From a virus, in IMG/VR virus record IMGVR_UViG_3300009159_000166, positions 1 to 35,567 of that record: a stretch of DNA of 35,567 nt; one strand, 5' to 3'. A program made the translations under genes and the position numbers. A model generated the notes under the pieces. That model made no database searches. It was given only the letters and a program-made list of their open reading frames with translations, and was not told the origin of the DNA. Below are positions 23,082 through 31,767 of the stretch, one piece after another. The number at the start of each line of letters is the position of its first letter. The first letter of the stretch is position 1.

Positions 23082-24041
23082 TTAGATAGTTGATTTGAAC
23101 TTAACACATAAAGTTGTGTAAGCCACGCCAATACCCAATTTGAAAGCTACTCTATAACGAACCTCGTTAGTATCTTGAGAATACCAAATCTTGTAGTTTT
23201 CCTCTTCCGCTTCTAAATCAAACGCCATTGCGATGTTTGATAAAGTTGTAGCGTATATGTCACCGGTACCGTTCAAACCATTAACCGCAACTAATTCAAC
23301 ATTAGTACCTGGGATAACGAAAGTTTGATTTGCATCTCCATCAACTTTGTAGTTGTAAAGGTTTAATGCTTGGTAAGCTAATACCGCTAAACGGTAAGCA
23401 TCATTACCAACGAATACTTTTAAATCATCTTGATCGATAATTTCAACAGGGATTGCTTTGTAAACTGCATTTAATGAAGCAACGATATTTGTTGCGCTTA
23501 AAGCAGAGATTGGACCACCACTTACATAACCACTTACATTCGCATTAACAGGAGAACCCGCATCAATGATTTTGATTAAGCCATCGAAACGCTTTAAGTT
23601 TTCAACCGCTGAATCAGTATCACCTTGCCACAAACCAACTTCTAATTGCTTTGCAATCATCTTGTTTTTTTGCTCGGTAAACTTTGTTTGAAATTCTGCC
23701 CATCCGAAATCTTCGTAAGTTGATCCCGCTTTCAAAGCCTCTTGAGAGAAGTAAGCTTCAAAATCTTTTGGACAAATTGTCTCTTCCATTTTGATTTTAC
23801 CAACTGTTACAGTTGCTTGGCTCAAAGTTGTTGTACCGGATGGATTCCAACCGCATGCATCAACTTGGAAGTTTGCATTTGTAGCAAGTTTTGGAACCGC
23901 TACGCTTGATTTTGTTTTAGGTAATAAGATACCACCGCTCTTGATTAAAGATTGCGTTTTTGCTGCGAATACAGCCTCGGTTAATAAAGGTGCAATCTCT
24001 TGTTTAGTATATGCACTTATGCCGCTGAATGATAATGCCAT
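23082..24041 (-). CDS. Major capsid protein, HK97-fold-like, 319 aa
   Basis: A 319-residue protein with a long opening segment (TKQEIAPLLTEAVFAAKTQSLIKSG) and a beta-hinge region, then helices with FTEQKNKMIAKQLEVGLWQGD typical of the HK97-fold spine. Later comes VEIIDQDDLKVFVGNDAYRLAVLA and a C-terminal P-domain-like stretch. No long scaffold-like N-terminal delta domain is seen; a separate scaffold gene is upstream. Its place between scaffold and tube genes, with a terminator behind it, fits the most abundant virion protein. Confidence 0.85.
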   Translation of the reverse strand: MALSFSGISAYTKQEIAPLLTEAVFAAKTQSLIKSGGILLPKTKSSVAVPKLATNANFQVDACGWNPSGTTTLSQATVTVGKIKMEETICPKDFEAYFSQEALKAGSTYEDFGWAEFQTKFTEQKNKMIAKQLEVGLWQGDTDSAVENLKRFDGLIKIIDAGSPVNANVSGYVSGGPISALSATNIVASLNAVYKAIPVEIIDQDDLKVFVGNDAYRLAVLAYQALNLYNYKVDGDANQTFVIPGTNVELVAVNGLNGTGDIYATTLSNIAMAFDLEAEEENYKIWYSQDTNEVRYRVAFKLGIGVAYTTLCVKFKSTI

Positions 24042-24060
24042 TTTTTTATAATTTTAATTT

Positions 24061-24651
24061 TTAAGAACAAATTGATTTTGAGAAATTTTCAAACTCCGCT
24101 CTTGCATCTTTTTTAACTTCGCTGAAAGCGTTGCTATTTTTAACACTTGAGTCTGCTTGAGATTGAGGAGCTTCAACTAACATCTTACTAATTTGCATTA
24201 ATCCTTCGATTACTTTATTAGCTTGAGTCAATTTAACTTCATATGCTGCAAACTTATCTTCATAAGCTGCGAACTTTTCATTTGTTGCACTCTCGAATGC
24301 AGCAAATTTAGCGCTCATGTCCTCTTGGCCGATTGGCTCTTCCGGGATTGCGGGATTCGCAACCTCTTCGGTAGCCGGCTTGATTTCCATGATCACACCA
24401 TTGTCACCAAGGACAATTGTTGTACCATCTTCAAGCATATGCTCTCCAACAGGAGCTGCAACACCTTCAATGGTTACTATTCCACCAACCATTAACTCGG
24501 TAACTTCAACGATAGTGCCATCTTTTAACTTGGCCTCCATCATTTTACTTTCCGTTGCTTTTGGCTCACCACTTACAGGTGGCATTTGATCTCCAACTAA
24601 TTCTGCAAAGAACATTGAGACCTTGTTTAAAATACTTTGTGCGTTTTCCAT
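24061..24651 (-). CDS. Scaffold-like protein, 196 aa
   Basis: Highly charged, low in aromatic residues, with a beta-rich middle (GTIVEVTELMVGGIVTIEG) and a helical, repetitive coiled-coil part (FAAFESATNEKFAAYEDKF). Such a mix, placed directly between the prohead protease and the major capsid gene, is characteristic of scaffolding proteins that the protease later removes. Function is inferred from context and composition. Confidence 0.7.
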   Translation of the reverse strand: MENAQSILNKVSMFFAELVGDQMPPVSGEPKATESKMMEAKLKDGTIVEVTELMVGGIVTIEGVAAPVGEHMLEDGTTIVLGDNGVIMEIKPATEEVANPAIPEEPIGQEDMSAKFAAFESATNEKFAAYEDKFAAYEVKLTQANKVIEGLMQISKMLVEAPQSQADSSVKNSNAFSEVKKDARAEFENFSKSICS

Positions 24652-24664
24652 ACTCTTATATATA

Positions 24665-25696
24665 TTATTTTAATGAATTAGGTACTTTTAATAAATCTGC
24701 TAGCTCGGAGAGTTTTTGCTCGGCATAGCTTTTCTTACGATCAATTGGTAAAACATAGTCAAAGAAACCCTCAACCGAAAATCCTTTTACCTTATCTTCC
24801 TTAATCAACTGCCAGGCAATCGGATTCTCAACATAGAATGAACCGAACCATGAGCCATCCTTTGCATCTTCAAATCCCGCCATCGGTAAAATGCCTCTTG
24901 ATTTATCAACGATAAAGCTTTCAAACATCACCAAACCATCAAGCTTCATATTTGAGTCATGCATCAAATTGACATTTTGTTGGTAGCCTTTTTTAGCAAA
25001 TTTGATGGCAATCTCTTTAATTGTCTCCGCTGAAAATTTCACATAGTGTTCGCCAAACTTGGAATTGTTACGATAAATTAATGCATCTGCAAGCATCAAT
25101 GGGCCACTAATAATGTGCTTATCTTCGCTTTGAATAGCAAATGATTGAAAATTAAACTTTGCACCAATTGTTCCAAGCTGCGCAATTACATCGCTATTGT
25201 TATCATAATGCTTATCAATTGATAATTCTTTAATCTTCTCAATCTTTGCTTTATTTGATCCTGTTGCGTAAACTCTACTTTCGGGTATTCCTAGGTCCTT
25301 TGCAGTTGCAAGCATCCCATTGACATCATTACGAGCGGAGATAATATAAACAGTATTTCCGTTATCAATAGCATCTTTTGCAAGTCCTTTGCCACGATCC
25401 GTGCTTAATGTATCATCATAATCAAATGAAATCTTTTGGCCCGCAAAATGTTGCTCCCAAAGTGAATTGCATATCGCTACGGCTTGCTCATTATCTTTGC
25501 CCTCATTTATTACATAAGATATGCAACGAGGTAAGAACGAATCCTTTTGTTCACCTTTGGATGGATTAATAAACTCTTGGCCAAATGCCACAAAGTCCTT
25601 TTGAATTGCCGGCTTATCAACAAGTGCTATGAATGATACCTCGGCATCATCCTCCAAATCCTCTTGTATTTTAAGCTCATATATAGGTAAAGTCAT
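24665..25696 (-). CDS. Prohead protease (XkdF-like) with an inserted HAD-like domain, 343 aa
   Basis: Residues 1-40 (ELKIQEDLEDDAEVSFIALVDKPAI) and about 195-312 (SGPLMLADALIYR; NLMHDS with H246; GSWFGSFYV; KGFSVEGFF with S307) match the XkdF-type prohead serine protease. Between them is a different domain. Residues 53-84 hold RCISYVINEGKDNEQAVAIC...W, a small cysteine-containing motif seen in other phage head proteins. Residues 88-175 look like a HAD phosphatase: DYDDT (D92, D94), VYIISARN (S120), a lysine-rich helix and DKHYDNNSD. The protease matures the capsid; the role of the HAD part is unknown. No frameshift is visible. Confidence 0.85.
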   Translation of the reverse strand: MTLPIYELKIQEDLEDDAEVSFIALVDKPAIQKDFVAFGQEFINPSKGEQKDSFLPRCISYVINEGKDNEQAVAICNSLWEQHFAGQKISFDYDDTLSTDRGKGLAKDAIDNGNTVYIISARNDVNGMLATAKDLGIPESRVYATGSNKAKIEKIKELSIDKHYDNNSDVIAQLGTIGAKFNFQSFAIQSEDKHIISGPLMLADALIYRNNSKFGEHYVKFSAETIKEIAIKFAKKGYQQNVNLMHDSNMKLDGLVMFESFIVDKSRGILPMAGFEDAKDGSWFGSFYVENPIAWQLIKEDKVKGFSVEGFFDYVLPIDRKKSYAEQKLSELADLLKVPNSLK

Positions 25697-25730
25697 ATAA
25701 ATAAATATAAAAAATTACAATATTGTACTT

Positions 25731-27200
25731 TTAGTTAATTCGGGCCGCTCGGTTAAGTCTTTGGATTCTCTCTTGGTTGCCGGTCACATCCGACTCAACA
25801 ACAAATGCTCTCGCCGCAACATTACCAATTTGGTTAACTTGGGCTTGATTTAAAGTTGTTGTTGATACTTGAGGCATCAATGGGGCCGCCATTGATGGAA
25901 TTGATGGCATACTACCTCCGCCGCCTCCTGGCACTTGGACCGCGGTTATTGTCCTAACTGTTTTTAATCCTGTTGCAATAATAGCCGCAACACTTGCAAT
26001 CTTTTGGATTGTACCAAATGGCTCCGGCAATACTGACTTTGCTCTTATTACTTCCGATGCTCCGACATATGTATTGATTAAAGCCGATGCCACTCCTAAT
26101 GCTTTACCCGCCATTGTTTGCTCACCAACTATTGCACCCAATGCAGATGTTGCATTTGCAATGGCCATGGCCGAGCCAACTCTTGTCGCAGTCTCTTCCT
26201 CAACAAGTTTTTTTGTTTTTTCTGCATTCTCTTCATCGACTTTCATTAAGTCTCTTGCAAGTTGCACCTCAAATTCGTTGCTAGCTTTCATACTAGCGGC
26301 ATTTCTTTCCTCCTCTTTTAACCTTTCCTCTTCCCTTTTTTTCCTTTCCTCTTCCTTTTTTGCAGCCGCTTCCTCTTCTCTTGCATTTGCATCCTGTTGC
26401 CTTTTTATCTCAAAATCTTGATATGCTCTTGCAGCCTCTTCGGCTTTTTCAAGTCTTGCTTTCTCTTCGGCCGCTGCCTTTTCACGCGCTGCTTTTCTTT
26501 TATCAAGTTCGGCTTGCTCAATAGCCGTTACCTCTTTTGTCCCGCTTATAAATCTTGCATTTGCTGAATCATATCTTTTGCCAAACTCGGTTACTGATTT
26601 TTTTGCATCATCCCAGGCTCCGCTAAAATCACCACTTATAAACTTTTTAACCGCTGATCCAACCATCCCAAGTCCTTGTAAGAATGATGTCATTGCCGAA
26701 TAAGCAGTGCCAATTGCTTTTGTTACATAAGGCATGGCACTTGTTGCAAGCTCAACAAATGAGTCAATCAATGGCTCAACCGCTGCTAATATGCCACCAA
26801 AAATCTTTTGAAATCCAATCAATAAAGGTTGCAATTTTTTCATTGATCCTTCGGTTTGGCTAAATGCCGCAACAAGCCCACCAATAAGCGATACAATTAA
26901 CCCAATGCCGGTTGCCTTCAAGGCACCGCCAAATGATTGAGTTGCAACCTTTGCTTTATTCAATGCGGCTCCAAGCATCCCCAATGGTCCACCCGCACTC
27001 TCTAATGAATCAATCCAATCGCTTGAGGCATTCTTTGATGATTTAATCTTATCCTCAAGATCATCGATTTGATTGTAAAGCTTTTTAAACTCTTCCGATC
27101 CCGCCGCAGTTTCTTTTAATTGCTTTTTTAATGCTTTTAAATCCGATATCGAATTGGCGGTTTTAATCTCAATCTCGGCCGCTACCACTTTTTTTGCCAT
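25731..27200 (-). CDS. Tape measure protein, 489 aa
   Basis: Typical tape-measure features: an N-terminal coiled coil (SISDLKALKKQLKETAAGSEEF), hydrophobic membrane-like stretches (IGLIVSLIGGLVAAF and LGAIVGEQTMAGKALGVASALI), and a long, highly charged helix at about 230-310 (KAAREKAAAEEKARLEKAEE). The C-terminus is proline/glycine-rich. At 489 residues it predicts a rather short tail, using the rule that about 0.15 nm of tail corresponds to one residue. A lysozyme domain is not present. Confidence 0.85.
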   Translation of the reverse strand: MAKKVVAAEIEIKTANSISDLKALKKQLKETAAGSEEFKKLYNQIDDLEDKIKSSKNASSDWIDSLESAGGPLGMLGAALNKAKVATQSFGGALKATGIGLIVSLIGGLVAAFSQTEGSMKKLQPLLIGFQKIFGGILAAVEPLIDSFVELATSAMPYVTKAIGTAYSAMTSFLQGLGMVGSAVKKFISGDFSGAWDDAKKSVTEFGKRYDSANARFISGTKEVTAIEQAELDKRKAAREKAAAEEKARLEKAEEAARAYQDFEIKRQQDANAREEEAAAKKEEERKKREEERLKEEERNAASMKASNEFEVQLARDLMKVDEENAEKTKKLVEEETATRVGSAMAIANATSALGAIVGEQTMAGKALGVASALINTYVGASEVIRAKSVLPEPFGTIQKIASVAAIIATGLKTVRTITAVQVPGGGGGSMPSIPSMAAPLMPQVSTTTLNQAQVNQIGNVAARAFVVESDVTGNQERIQRLNRAARIN

Positions 27201-27201
27201 C

Positions 27202-29235
27202 TTAATATGTTTTGTTTATTACCCTCAAGAGTTCAACTTTTGTTAAGTCGTTTGTTTCCGGTGAGTAATCTATGATTTTACTGATTCTATACACCCCGCC
27301 ATCTATAAATATAAATTTAGCGAAGTCAAGGTTATACATGTCGATGGATGTTAAATTAAACATGCCACTCAATAGCCTACTATCTTTGTTTGTTATCTCG
27401 GCTAAATAAGGTGAGTAATATGTATTAAACAAGTTATTTGATAAATTGCCACTTGCCAACTCAAAGTATAATTGTTGAGGTGCGCCAAAAGCAATGTCAC
27501 TACTTGGAGCATCCGGATCATCTAAATGTCCTCCATAAAGATAAGATGTCTTGCTTGCCAATACAGTTGCACCATTTAATATATTCCAGGATGTTAAGCC
27601 GGTAAGCTTTTTGATTTGCATGATTCTTATTATGTGGTCCATGCTATCCTCTTTTGTATTCTCGTTTGATTTTTTATAAATAGCCGGATAAACCTTATCA
27701 GTTCCCGTAGCTCCATATAGCACCGAGCTTGAAAAGATTACTTCAACCGATTGACTATCTTTTGCAAATTCCAAACCATTATCAAAAATCCTATCACCAT
27801 ATCCCTCATTATATTTTTTACGATAATCCTCATTATAAAAATCACTGTCTTGTCTATATTTTAAATTGTAATACCTAGCATTGATTTCGCTCATTGGCTT
27901 AATCTTAATCGGTTGGCTCCTGTCTAATTTGTTACTCCAATCAATTACATCACCACTCCAAAAGTCAACATAAGGCTCAATATTTAATCGGTAAGGTATA
28001 AACTTATCCTCCGTTACCAAAAGATTAAACATCTTTAATATACTTGTAAAAAAGTCCTTTTGAAATATTCCCTTTGGGATTGTGTCGTTTATTGTTATAG
28101 TCTCATTATAAGTAACCGGAACAATTTCGGGAGTAGTTGTATTAAAATTAAAACCCGAAGATGTTAAGCTATTAAACTCATATGGTTGACTACCTAATGA
28201 CCATGTTATATGTACTTGGAAATAATCATTTACATTGATTGTATAATTTGTTAGGTTAAAATTGACATTAAAAAAATTGCCACTAAAACCCGCGCCCATA
28301 TTATATGATGCAATTGAGGTGCCGTTTTTCTTTAAGTCCATAGTTGCGTTTTGACCAATTGCCCACTCCGCGTTAACATTAAAATCAATGTTTACAATCT
28401 TTGTCGTTCCTGTATATGTGAACTTCGTGTTTGATTCCGTTAAAGTAAAGTTACCAAGTGTTATCGTTCCAAATTGTAAATACAACTCAACCGCCGTTCC
28501 GCTATATGTTTGATCTAATGGGTAAGCTTTTAACTGCGCACTGTTTGAACTTGATAAAGCTTTTTGATTATGTGGTATCACTAATTGTTTAAAAAAGGCA
28601 GTATTAAAGAACGCACTTGAATAAGTGTAACCGGCATTAGTGATAATCTTATCTAAATATTCACGCACAAATAATGCGGGCCTTAATGCGCTAAATTGGA
28701 AATTAACTTTATCAGTACTCACATTGCCATAATCAATCAATGGATAACAATATCCGCTTGCGCCCAATGTGTCCCAACTATTTGAGATATTTGTAACATT
28801 ATATGTGTGATTGTAAGCGCTAAAATTAAGGTCATCAAGTCTTAAGTTACCTAGTTTATTAACAAAGCCACCAAGCTCACCAAAGATTGAGCATTCGTAC
28901 TCTATTGCATCGCCATCCTTAACTATCTCAAGCAATCGCAATACTCCCTTCATTATCTGCAATCCGTTTACTTCAATCCTCGCTTCCGCATTTCGAGCGG
29001 CATTGAAATTATAAAGCACATTATCTCCGAGATCATTGCTAAAATTAGAATTATTAAAATCGAAGATATTACCAAACAACTCATTATTATTCGCGGTACC
29101 AGGTAAAACAATTGTTTTTGTAAACGAAGTGCTTTTGGAATCCAAGTTTTGAAGGTCATCGATTGCATAAGTTATTTGATTTGATAAGCCTTGAGATAAA
29201 TCAAGCTCGTAGCCTTCTATAAAAATTTTAGTCAT
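27202..29235 (-). CDS. Large tail protein (baseplate hub-like), 677 aa
   Basis: The N-terminus, EGYELDLSQGLSNQITYAI followed by a DSKSTSFTKTIVLPGTANN pattern, is a signature of a large conserved tail protein in Bacteroidota siphophages. The body is beta-rich, with a strong Asn/Thr content like baseplate or tail-tip proteins. It lies between the tape measure and a smaller tail protein, the usual place for distal tail and hub proteins. The exact role is inferred. Confidence 0.7.
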   Translation of the reverse strand: MTKIFIEGYELDLSQGLSNQITYAIDDLQNLDSKSTSFTKTIVLPGTANNNELFGNIFDFNNSNFSNDLGDNVLYNFNAARNAEARIEVNGLQIMKGVLRLLEIVKDGDAIEYECSIFGELGGFVNKLGNLRLDDLNFSAYNHTYNVTNISNSWDTLGASGYCYPLIDYGNVSTDKVNFQFSALRPALFVREYLDKIITNAGYTYSSAFFNTAFFKQLVIPHNQKALSSSNSAQLKAYPLDQTYSGTAVELYLQFGTITLGNFTLTESNTKFTYTGTTKIVNIDFNVNAEWAIGQNATMDLKKNGTSIASYNMGAGFSGNFFNVNFNLTNYTINVNDYFQVHITWSLGSQPYEFNSLTSSGFNFNTTTPEIVPVTYNETITINDTIPKGIFQKDFFTSILKMFNLLVTEDKFIPYRLNIEPYVDFWSGDVIDWSNKLDRSQPIKIKPMSEINARYYNLKYRQDSDFYNEDYRKKYNEGYGDRIFDNGLEFAKDSQSVEVIFSSSVLYGATGTDKVYPAIYKKSNENTKEDSMDHIIRIMQIKKLTGLTSWNILNGATVLASKTSYLYGGHLDDPDAPSSDIAFGAPQQLYFELASGNLSNNLFNTYYSPYLAEITNKDSRLLSGMFNLTSIDMYNLDFAKFIFIDGGVYRISKIIDYSPETNDLTKVELLRVINKTY

Positions 29236-29236
29236 A

Positions 29237-30370
29237 TTATCTTAATTGTGAATATCTTGTTTGATTCAAATCAATATCAACTTCAAATACTCTTAATCTA
29301 TTATTTACATATTTGCTATACTCATAATTGCTATTCTTTAAGCTTACAGGATAAAAATATCCATCTTGCTCAAAGTATATTTGAGGGCTATCAATTAACT
29401 CATTAAGCCAATTATAGTCCTCATCCGTTGGCGGTTCCATTGTAAGCTTATACGCATGATCACTTTTATTCAAGTAATTAATCTTACTGCTTACATATTT
29501 GTTATTGGCATCATAGTAACTCACCGAGCTTGCGCCTAATGAGTAATCACGCTTTTCAAAGCCCTTCCTTGATACATCCATTGTAAGCCTTGAAACCAAA
29601 CCAAATCTTGCCGTGTCAAACACCCCCAGGTGATTCATAAAGTGCAAGTTGTAGCATGTGTACTTTGGATTACACTCCATCGTAACGGTTATTACACTCG
29701 TTCCAATTGTGACCGTGTAATATTTGCAAGCACTTGTTATAATAGTCGTTGGATTATTTAAAGCCGGTGCGCCTATGTTTAATTGACCAAATGCCTTTGA
29801 TGATCCAAAGCTAAATGCCGTTGTTGCTATTAATGTATTGGTGCCATCAAATGTCGATACAGTTATACCGCTGACATCCTTGCACCCCATATAAATATTA
29901 TCGGTAAGTGATGCCGTTATTTTATTAGGTCTATTGGTAAATGCTTTGCCATTGTAAATTGAGATATCGCTCACCTTTCTTTTAAATAATGGCGCGGTCC
30001 AATTATATGCGGTCACCGTTCCACTTGCCAAGTTTAATGTAGTTGCCCCCGATACTTCCTCACCTATTTGATAAGTGTAATTTTGCGCTACTTGTCCGCT
30101 TACATTAGGCTCACACATCAATACACTATTGCTAGGTGTCAACCATTCGTATGTCATAGTATTGCGGACAATTGGCCCCGCATCAAAATACCCTCGGCCA
30201 TTGGATGGCTCCGGATATAGTTTAACCCTTACTTGTTGCACCCCTTCGACAAGGATATCCATCACATACTTAAAAGTAGTTTGTCCGCTTGCGCTACTAT
30301 TGAACACATGCCACAATGTATCTTGCACGCTTGGTGATCCACTTGGATATCCTAAATTACTTATTGCCAT
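29237..30370 (-). CDS. Tail protein, distal-tail-like, 377 aa
   Basis: Starts MAISNLGYPSGSPSVQDTLWHVFNS, then beta-rich segments (FKYVMDILVEGVQQVRVKLYP, GYFDAGPIVRNTM) and a conserved end YFYPVSLKNSNYEYSKYVNN. The domain resembles distal-tail or minor tail proteins. It overlaps the next upstream gene by 14 bases and precedes the large tail protein by two, so all three are probably coupled. Confidence 0.65.
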   Translation of the reverse strand: MAISNLGYPSGSPSVQDTLWHVFNSSASGQTTFKYVMDILVEGVQQVRVKLYPEPSNGRGYFDAGPIVRNTMTYEWLTPSNSVLMCEPNVSGQVAQNYTYQIGEEVSGATTLNLASGTVTAYNWTAPLFKRKVSDISIYNGKAFTNRPNKITASLTDNIYMGCKDVSGITVSTFDGTNTLIATTAFSFGSSKAFGQLNIGAPALNNPTTIITSACKYYTVTIGTSVITVTMECNPKYTCYNLHFMNHLGVFDTARFGLVSRLTMDVSRKGFEKRDYSLGASSVSYYDANNKYVSSKINYLNKSDHAYKLTMEPPTDEDYNWLNELIDSPQIYFEQDGYFYPVSLKNSNYEYSKYVNNRLRVFEVDIDLNQTRYSQLR

Positions 30371-31013
30371 CTCTTAACTTTATATTTTCAAATGTTATAA
30401 TAATACCACTCTCAACCGCCTCAAACATCTTAACCTCAAAATCCTCGAATGTCTTATTGAAAGCATCCGTGAAATAATTGGTTGACTTGATTCCAAATCT
30501 CTTAATCAAATATCCAAGTGTTGCAACCTGGGTGTCAATCAATGTCTTTTTACCGGCAAACCTCAATCCTTTCTTTTCTCCTCCTTTGCCTAATGCTTTG
30601 TCATTCATTACGCTTGTAATCTTTGCCTTACCACTTTGAATGTACTTTTTTAAAGAGTCCTTCATTGATTGTGGCACTCCGTAATTTCGATACCTATATG
30701 GTGACTTCGGCGCATTGGTTGTTGACTTAACACCCTTTACACCTTCATTTGGGAAATCATAATAATCAATCATCTTTAACCTAAACACTATTGATCCGTT
30801 GCCTTCGACAATTTCCGGAACCATACTATTAATCAAATCCCCCGAACTCACTACCTTTTTGTTATTAGCATAATAGCTAATATTTTTTAGGAACTCCGCT
30901 GCATATTGTTCAAGTACACTATTGACAACCGTAAACTCCGTTATATTATCCCCTCCGAAATCAAACCCACTAGCGAGTGCCTCATTTTGTGCTTTCCTTA
31001 TATTGATACTCAT
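30357..31013 (-). CDS. Structural protein, neck/tail-completion-like, 218 aa
   Basis: Contains IEVNSVLEQYAAEFLKNIS-like helices at the start, then SSGDLINSMVPEI and DYYDFPNEGVKG followed by SPYRYRNYGVP, a pattern like HK97 gp10-type head-tail joining or tail-completion proteins (SGxLxxSI and a following conserved loop). The C-terminus is helical. It overlaps the 3' end of the frameshifted reading of the previous gene by 32 bases. Function inferred by position. Confidence 0.55.
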   Translation of the reverse strand: MSINIRKAQNEALASGFDFGGDNITEFTVVNSVLEQYAAEFLKNISYYANNKKVVSSGDLINSMVPEIVEGNGSIVFRLKMIDYYDFPNEGVKGVKSTTNAPKSPYRYRNYGVPQSMKDSLKKYIQSGKAKITSVMNDKALGKGGEKKGLRFAGKKTLIDTQVATLGYLIKRFGIKSTNYFTDAFNKTFEDFEVKMFEAVESGIIITFENIKLRDGNK

Positions 31014-31748
31014 CTAGTTGCTTTTTACTTTTTAAATACGACAAATCATTTAAGAACTGAATCACCGGTAAATCATAAACCGCATCAAGTGGAATGCCTT
31101 CAAGCTCGCTTACCTCTTTTGCGTTGTATATCCATCCGAAACGACTTGAGAAATCTTCCTCAATTGTTGGAGTCGCTTTTTGTTCCCCTTCCTCAAATTC
31201 ATTTGCGCTACCAAATAATCCATTGTATTGATTGTTGAATGCTGCGATAATAGATAAAAAAAAACCATTGCATGGTAACCATGTCTATAATCGGCTTTTT
31301 TCATATCATCCGCATACTCCTCATGCTTCAATACATTAAACTCATCCTTTACATATCTCATCTTCAACCAACTCCAATGCATCGGAGTACAAATGCTTGC
31401 CAGGATATTATGCATGTTCATAATAGGATCATCCTTGCTAAATGTCAAAACCTCAATATATCTTCCTGTATTAAAAGGATTCTTAATATCAAAGTTTAAG
31501 TGATACACTTTTGTACCACATGCAATCATTTGCCTTGGCGGTCTATTCATCTCATCTTCAACCTTCAAATCAAATGTCCGCTTTAAGTCCTCACATATCT
31601 TACCAAACTTTTTTAATGGCATACTCTCAACATATTCAACCGACTTACCTAATAAGATTTGGACCAAGTTGCTAGCTTTGTCTATTTCATCCATCTCCAT
31701 TGTAGCAATGGAGTGAAGCTTTTGGAATTTGTCTATTGTTAGTTTCAT
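30982..31748 (-). CDS. Frameshifted long product (-1 at T9), 255 aa; tail-assembly-chaperone-like candidate
   Basis: At the T9 run (A9 at 31256-31264 on the + strand) a -1 slip continues the frame as FLSIIAAFNNQYNG, an acidic linker (EFEEGEQKATPTIEEDF), and then SRFGWIYNAKEVSELEGIPL and YDLPVIQFLNDLSYLKSKK, stopping at 30984-30982. That tail looks like coherent phage protein and fills the gap before the next gene with a short overlap. The -1 slippery U-run and length are like the tail chaperone gpG/gpGT frameshift, but the location next to TerL rather than before the tape measure is unusual. An indel error at T9 is the alternative. Confidence 0.65.
31110..31748 (-). CDS. Unshifted product of the frameshift gene, 212 aa
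   Basis: Mostly helical N-terminal half (FQKLHSIATMEMDEIDKAS), conserved-looking KVYHLNFDIKNPFNTGRYIEV in the middle, then HAMVFF at about residue 160-165, where the mRNA has nine consecutive U. Without shifting, the protein goes on for some 45 residues as a basic tail and stops. It lies 19 bases after TerL. If this is a gpG/gpGT-like tail assembly chaperone pair, this is the short form. Confidence 0.6.
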   Translation of the reverse strand: MKLTIDKFQKLHSIATMEMDEIDKASNLVQILLGKSVEYVESMPLKKFGKICEDLKRTFDLKVEDEMNRPPRQMIACGTKVYHLNFDIKNPFNTGRYIEVLTFSKDDPIMNMHNILASICTPMHWSWLKMRYVKDEFNVLKHEEYADDMKKADYRHGYHAMVFFYLLSQHSTINTMDYLVAQMNLRKGNKKRLQQLRKISQVVSDGYTTQKR

Positions 31749-31767
31749 TCTATTATAAATATACTTT

